A stretch of 17,157 bases of DNA from Candidatus Methanophagales archaeon (lineage in GTDB: Archaea; Halobacteriota; Syntropharchaeia; Alkanophagales; Methanospirareceae), in NCBI GenBank assembly GCA_014061035.1, contig JACGMN010000065.1:1-17157 (forward strand). The letters run 5' to 3'. This document shows, piece after piece, positions 13,827-17,157 of this stretch. Made by a program: the position numbers and the translations under genes. The notes under the pieces were generated by a model. That model made no database searches. It saw only the letters and a list, made by a program, of their open reading frames with translations, and was not told the origin of the DNA. Each line of letters begins with the position of its first letter. Positions within the stretch are counted from its first letter, which is position 1.

Positions 13827-13901
13827 GCTCCGGTAGTGTAGCTCGGCCAATCATCTCGGCCTTTCGAGCCAAGGACTCGGGTTCAAATCCCGGCCGGAGC
13901 A
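13827..13901 (+). tRNA. tRNA-Glu (TTC)
   Basis: A 75-base cloverleaf. Acceptor GCTCCGG pairs fully with CCGGAGC, T-stem TCGGG/CCCGG has loop TTCAAAT, and the anticodon loop CTTTCGA gives TTC. The discriminator is A and CCA is not encoded. The anticodon stem TCGGC/GCCAA has a C-A mismatch at positions 28-42. The 3' 19 bases overlap, in antisense, the end of the flavodoxin gene. No clear TATA box lies at the usual distance upstream, so it may be processed from a longer transcript. Confidence 0.95.
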
Positions 13902-14374
13902 TCTTTTCTGCGCCTTCCGATTGCAATTCCTTCCTCAATGATCTTTTCATCATCCACTCCACCGGTCCGGATTGCAAAGGAATCGATAATTTTGCCGCCT
14001 TTTGATTTTACTACATCGCTCATTTCCTTAATTGCTCTTTTATCTCCCCAACCGCCCATCGTGACAAACAAAACCACTTGTTTACCTGCGAAATTGGCTT
14101 TTGAAATAAATGTGTTAATTGCTGGTGTCGGTCTGGATACCCAAACCGGGGACCCTATAAAGACGAGATCATAATTATCTATCTTGAAATCCATAGGTTT
14201 TATCTTGCCGCACGCGCCTCTTACTGCGCCGATTGCACCACTGATTCTACCAGTAACGCCTTTTTTTCTCAAATCTTCAACTCTTCTTAGCTCGGCATTT
14301 AAAGTTTTACCAATTGCCCTTGCAACCAATTCTGTCTTCCCTGTTAAGGAGTAATATATAATTACTGCATTCAT
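13883..14374 (-). CDS. Flavodoxin family protein
   Basis: A 163-residue FMN-binding electron carrier or small oxidoreductase. The N-terminus MNAVIIYYSLTGKTELVARA carries the phosphate-binding loop S-x-T-G-x-T. IDNYDLVFIGSPVWVSRPTP and TMGGWGDKRAI are the two loops that cover the flavin. I chose the ATG at 14374 because it begins directly at the first beta strand. An upstream in-frame ATG at 14440 would add 22 unconserved residues and overlap the upstream gene. It follows the MfnE-like gene by 19 bases, so the two probably form an operon. Its last codons and stop lie antisense to the tRNA-Glu T-arm and acceptor stem, so the APAGI tail is dictated by the tRNA sequence. Its redox partner is unknown. 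Confidence 0.85.
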   Translation of the reverse strand: MNAVIIYYSLTGKTELVARAIGKTLNAELRRVEDLRKKGVTGRISGAIGAVRGACGKIKPMDFKIDNYDLVFIGSPVWVSRPTPAINTFISKANFAGKQVVLFVTMGGWGDKRAIKEMSDVVKSKGGKIIDSFAIRTGGVDDEKIIEEGIAIGRRRKDAPAGI

Positions 14375-14393
14375 TATATTAATTACAATAAAT

Positions 14394-15101
14394 TTAATTT
14401 GATATAACTCTTGTGCATACCGTTTCCGTTTCTCTCCCATTGATCACATCAATTATTCGTTCTGGGACGTTTCCATTGACGATCAGACAGCTCATATTAT
14501 GCAGTAGTAAGAATCGCGGTAGTTCAGCGTCAATACAGCCTGTAATCCCTTTATCAATCAGTTCTTTCGCATGGATCTCTTCTATCAGATTGACGTTGCC
14601 GTTTTCACATTCACATCCATCTTCATCTTCATCAAGTATCCCATCCACATCAGTAAGCTTGATGAACGATTTTTCACCAAGTTTATCAGCAATAAATGCC
14701 GCTATCGTATCTGATGTAACATCCCACGTGTGTGGTAAGGAATCGTCAGCTTTCAGGATTTTATATGGTAATACTATACAAATACGACCAGTATTTCCGC
14801 TGCACTCTTCTTCTACATCTGTATCCACCTCTGCGTCTATGCTTTCAACTACAGGTATTGTAATCTCTCCATCTGCCAGAAAAAAACCGTACTGGTGCAT
14901 TGCGAGCACAGCCATCCAGTGTGCAGCATCGTCAGAGATAGCCATCTCCTCTGAGAGTCTTTTTATTATTTTTACAAAGGGGCCTCCGCCAGGTATTATA
15001 ATAAGAGAGAGTTCATTCTTTATCGCATAATCGCTAAGGAACTGCACGAGTTCGCGCCCTGTAGCCAGTAAGCTGCCACCTAATTTTATTATTACTGTCA
15101 T
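14394..15101 (-). CDS. mfnE: Amino acid kinase family protein, probable MfnE (methanofuran biosynthesis)
   Basis: A 235-residue amino-acid-kinase-fold enzyme. MfnE phosphorylates [5-(aminomethyl)furan-3-yl]methyl phosphate to the diphosphate in methanofuran synthesis. Fold motifs are VIIKLGGSLL (K6, G8, G9) at the N-terminus, IIPGGGPFVKIIK (G38-G40), and LTDVDGIL for the nucleotide side. DDAAHWMAVLAMHQYG is the stretch that made me choose MfnE over other archaeal kinases. Two acidic inserts (about residues 89-102 and DEDEDGCECENGN near 155-167) look repeat-derived. Other small-molecule kinases of the same fold are possible. It heads a two-gene minus-strand unit with the flavodoxin. An A/T-rich block (AAAATAAATAAA on the minus strand) lies about 25 bases before its ATG. 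Confidence 0.75.
   Translation of the reverse strand: MTVIIKLGGSLLATGRELVQFLSDYAIKNELSLIIIPGGGPFVKIIKRLSEEMAISDDAAHWMAVLAMHQYGFFLADGEITIPVVESIDAEVDTDVEEECSGNTGRICIVLPYKILKADDSLPHTWDVTSDTIAAFIADKLGEKSFIKLTDVDGILDEDEDGCECENGNVNLIEEIHAKELIDKGITGCIDAELPRFLLLHNMSCLIVNGNVPERIIDVINGRETETVCTRVISN
14604..14633 (-). repeat. Five hexamers in the mfnE-like gene
   Basis: On the plus strand: TTCACA twice, TCCATC, then TTCATC twice. On the coding strand they read DEDEDGCECE, a surface-loop insertion in the kinase. The CECE pair resembles the ECEC tract in alaS. Confidence 0.9.
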
Positions 15102-15163
15102 AGTTTAATTATTCGGGGTTTATTTATTTTATTGTTATAGAACAAAGAGAAAGTAAGGTTACG

Positions 15164-15176
15164 TATAAAAATAATT
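15164..15176 (+). promoter_or_regulatory. TATA box (box A) for tRNA-Pro
   Basis: TATAAAAATAATT begins 25 bases before the first base of the mature tRNA-Pro, the expected spacing for archaeal box A with transcription starting near the tRNA 5' end. Confidence 0.65.
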
Positions 15177-15188
15177 TATGTGAAGGTA

Positions 15189-15262
15189 GGGGCTGTAGGG
15201 TAGCCAGGTGATCCTCCCAGCTCGGGGAGCTGGTAACCGGAGTTCAAATCTCCGCAGCCCCA
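15189..15262 (+). tRNA. tRNA-Pro (GGG) with C at position 33
   Basis: A 74-base cloverleaf. Acceptor GGGGCTG pairs with CAGCCCC, T-stem CGGAG/CTCCG has loop TTCAAAT, and anticodon stem CCAGC/GCTGG is fully paired. The seven-base loop is TCGGGGA, giving anticodon GGG with G37 and discriminator A, as in tRNA-Pro. Position 33 is C instead of the nearly universal U. Shifting the stem to restore a T before the anticodon breaks the pairing, so this reading is preferred. CCA is not encoded. Confidence 0.92.
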
Positions 15263-15314
15263 TATCCTCTCTGCATAAATAAATAATAGAATAGAAGAAA
15301 AAAGAGGAGAAAAT

Positions 15315-16526
15315 ATGTTTGACGAACCGATAATAGAGATAAGTACGAGAGAAGTAGTTACCATATCGCCCGAAGCGTCAGTAGCAACGGCTGTTGGCCT
15401 TATGGAAAAGAACAAGTTTCATAACCTGATTGTACGCGCGAGCGATGCAGATGCGATATATCTTGTTAACATACAAGATCTGCTCATTGCGTCCAATCCT
15501 GACTCGCATGTGGATAATTTCATGTTCAGACCATATTGCATAGACGAAGATACACCAACCAGTGACGCAATATGTGGGCTGATAGATAGCGGTCAGAGAG
15601 CTGCTCCCGTAGTTGATGGCGGCGGAACGCTCGTAGGAATTGTCACGGAATATGATATCATGGGGCTGGTGGCGGACTCGCATATTTTAAAAGGTATTGA
15701 GGTCAGGAAAATAATGCAACGGAATCCTATCTGCATAGGAAAGACCGAGAGCATTGGTAAAGCGCGAAGCATAATGAGAAAAAATAGCATAGGCCGTCTT
15801 CTCGTGATCGATGAAATGTCTAATTTACTTGGCATAGTTACACGGTGCGATATTTTAAGAAAGATTTACAGGCCAAAAAGGCGCATGACTGCGGGCGAGG
15901 TAAAAGGGGAGAAGGTTACACGGATGGAACAGCCTGTCTCGATCATTATGCATGCTCCAATGATAACTGCGAGTATAGAAGCAAATCTTGCTGCTGTTGC
16001 AGGGTTAATGAAGCACCATGACATTCGTGGTGTGCCAATTGTCAAGGATAGAGTTCCACGAGGTATCGTAACAATAGTGGACATAATGCGGTATCTGCGC
16101 ATACTTAAAGAGGAGGCAATGGTGGAAGTTGAGATCCAGGGCGCTCTCGACGAGGAGTATGAGGAACTCGCAGGACGAATTATCGAGACAGAAGTGCGTA
16201 AAATCGCTAGATTCGCACGACGGGTTCACTGGATTAAAATCGTAATAAAAAAAGAGCGGGACAGAGGTGGTGTCCCGAATTATAAGATAACAGCATATAT
16301 GAAAACGCCGGATAAGTTGTACGTTGGTCAAGCGGAACCGAAACAGAGCAAAACAATAACGGCAAAGACGGAAGATGTCGTAGAAGAGATGAAATTTAAA
16401 AAGAGAAGATGGGACTTTATCGATGTCTTGAAGGACGCGTTGCTCGCAGTCGAACGGCAGATAGAGGAAGATAGAGATAGGAAACAGAAGGCTGATAGAA
16501 GTAAAGGGTCAGGGGTCCGGAGTTAG
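15315..16526 (+). CDS. Four-CBS-domain protein with HPF/S30AE-like C-terminal domain
   Basis: A 403-residue soluble protein. Four CBS motifs are visible: residues 7-60 (VVTISPEASVATAV, VNIQDLL), 70-122 (TPTSDAI, GIVTEYDIM), 130-185 (VRKIMQRNPICI, GIVTRCDIL) and 206-262 (VSIIMHAPMITAS, GIVTIVDIM). They would form two Bateman modules that sense adenine nucleotides. Residues 270-390 show the alternation of a ribosome-hibernation-factor (HPF/S30AE) domain: VEIQGAL, a helix, HWIKIVIKKE, YKITAYMKTPDKLYVG, then the helix FIDVLKDALLAVERQIEED. I infer a ribosome-associated energy sensor. The RBS GAGGAGA (15304-15310) lies five bases before the ATG. The last residues and stop codon are made of a heptamer repeat. 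It lies 52 bases after tRNA-Pro. Confidence 0.8.
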   Translation: MFDEPIIEISTREVVTISPEASVATAVGLMEKNKFHNLIVRASDADAIYLVNIQDLLIASNPDSHVDNFMFRPYCIDEDTPTSDAICGLIDSGQRAAPVVDGGGTLVGIVTEYDIMGLVADSHILKGIEVRKIMQRNPICIGKTESIGKARSIMRKNSIGRLLVIDEMSNLLGIVTRCDILRKIYRPKRRMTAGEVKGEKVTRMEQPVSIIMHAPMITASIEANLAAVAGLMKHHDIRGVPIVKDRVPRGIVTIVDIMRYLRILKEEAMVEVEIQGALDEEYEELAGRIIETEVRKIARFARRVHWIKIVIKKERDRGGVPNYKITAYMKTPDKLYVGQAEPKQSKTITAKTEDVVEEMKFKKRRWDFIDVLKDALLAVERQIEEDRDRKQKADRSKGSGVRS

Positions 16527-16540
16527 AGGTCAGAGGTCAG
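16506..16540 (+). repeat. Five heptamers covering the CBS gene stop codon
   Basis: GGGTCAG, GGGTCCG, GAGTTAG, AGGTCAG and AGGTCAG run head to tail without gaps. The TAG in the third unit is the stop codon of the CBS-HPF gene, and its last residues (GSGVRS) are encoded by the first units. Confidence 0.93.
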
Positions 16541-16577
16541 AAAATAGAAATAAATTATTTATTTTTTAATTTATACA

Positions 16578-17157
16578 ATGAAGCACACGATATACATAAT
16601 CGACGTTACAAATAGGGACGGGGTACAGACATCGAGATTGGGCTTAGCAAAGTTAGAGAAGACGATGCTGAACCTCTATCTGGATGCGATTGGTGTTTTC
16701 CAGAGCGAGTTCGGATTTCCAACGACGAGACATGAGACGAACTATTTGAACGCCAATCTGGAGTTAGTGGAAATAAACGCTATAAATCGGATAAAGCTTG
16801 GCGGATGGATGAGAGCTATAAGAGCGGACGTCGAAGAAGGCTTTCAACTGGTGCCAGGGTTGAAACACGTTAATTTGAGCATATCGACCTCGGAACAGAT
16901 GATAGAATGCAAATTCGGCGGCAGATATACCAGAACAGACATACTGAATATGATGTCTGAGGCAGTTGATACAGCAGTGGAACACGGTGCTGAGAAGATC
17001 GGCGTATGTGCTGAAGACGCCTCACGGACGGACATTGAATGGTTGATTGAATTTACAGAAACTGCAAAACGTCATGGTGCAGACCGGATAAGATACTGCG
17101 ATACCCTTGGATATGATGATCCGTTTACGATATATGAGCGTGTGAAAACGCTTGCAG
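16578..17157 (+). CDS. Homocitrate/isopropylmalate synthase family protein (NifV/AksA/LeuA-like), 5' part only
   Basis: The first 193 codons of a gene that continues past the window. It condenses acetyl-CoA with a 2-oxoacid. MKHTIYIIDVTNRDGVQTSR carries the D-x-T-x-R-D-G-x-Q catalytic/metal motif of HMGL-like enzymes, though Asn replaces the usual Leu before RDG. The later motifs NLSISTSEQMI, GVCAEDASRTD and RIRYCDTLGYDDPF match the barrel strands in order. The DVTNRDGVQTSR form recalls a NifV-like subgroup I associate with methanogens, but the specific 2-oxoacid (2-oxoglutarate or a longer homologue as in AksA) cannot be decided from the fragment. Start ATG at 16578 follows an A/T-rich promoter-like stretch with TTTATACA. 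Confidence 0.85.
   Translation, partial: MKHTIYIIDVTNRDGVQTSRLGLAKLEKTMLNLYLDAIGVFQSEFGFPTTRHETNYLNANLELVEINAINRIKLGGWMRAIRADVEEGFQLVPGLKHVNLSISTSEQMIECKFGGRYTRTDILNMMSEAVDTAVEHGAEKIGVCAEDASRTDIEWLIEFTETAKRHGADRIRYCDTLGYDDPFTIYERVKTLA

Noticed and set aside
14375..14440. 22-residue N-terminal extension of the flavodoxin
   Set aside because: It precedes the first flavodoxin strand, overlaps the end of the kinase gene by 47 bases, and has no family resemblance.
14413..15030. 205-codon plus-strand open frame opposite the MfnE-like gene
   Set aside because: The minus-strand protein has clear kinase motifs. This frame is Ser/Ile-rich, with no recognisable domain, and has no ribosome binding site.

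Overview
The window looks like a chromosomal segment of a methanogen-related euryarchaeon. The evidence is an archaeal-type AlaRS, archaeal L12/P1, tRNA genes without encoded CCA, a DUF39-CBS homocysteine-biosynthesis protein, a methanofuran-pathway kinase (MfnE-like), an archaeosortase A and an EndoQ homologue. The mix, together with many short in-frame repeats, made me think of the ANME-1/Syntrophoarchaeum neighbourhood. That placement is an inference from memory, not a search result.

Layout. (1) 1-4400: a short repeat, a DUF2119 putative zinc hydrolase, alaS and an orphan TrkA/RCK protein, all on the plus strand. (2) 4400-5780: a small decayed accessory island. It holds an internally deleted transposase with hairpin-rich scar repeats and an intact MNT nucleotidyltransferase (antitoxin type) next to a truncated HEPN toxin. 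(3) 5781-8716: a DUF1786 ASKHA-fold protein overlapping an archaeosortase A gene, which converges with and overlaps a UPF0104 membrane protein. (4) 8830-10350: DUF39-CBS protein. (5) 10351-10685: initiator tRNA-Met between two arrays of 7-bp repeats. (6) 10686-13251: EndoQ-like repair nuclease, convergent with a GT-A glycosyltransferase. (7) 13339-15101: stand-alone L12, tRNA-Glu, and on the minus strand a flavodoxin and an MfnE-like kinase. (8) 15189-17157: tRNA-Pro(GGG), a four-CBS protein with an HPF-like C-terminal domain, and the start of a homocitrate synthase-family gene that runs off the window.

Functionally it is mostly housekeeping: translation (AlaRS, L12, three tRNAs, a possible hibernation factor), C1-cofactor and amino-acid metabolism (MfnE, homocysteine, homocitrate family), envelope processing (ArtA, glycosyltransferase, UPF0104) and DNA repair (EndoQ). 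There is no CRISPR array, intact mobile element or obvious multi-gene defence system.

The most striking signal is repeat architecture. At least eight tandem tracts with a 6-bp or 12-bp period lie in frame inside coding regions and encode alternating dipeptides. Noncoding tracts in the same window mostly have a 7-bp period (three families). One coding tract forms the linker of a PIP-box-like tail on the EndoQ homologue. The heptamer array at 16506-16540 supplies the stop codon of the CBS gene. Other oddities are a tRNA-Pro with C instead of U at position 33, a tRNA-Glu with a C-A mismatch in its anticodon stem that overlaps the flavodoxin gene, and an L12 gene away from its usual L11-L1-L10 partners.
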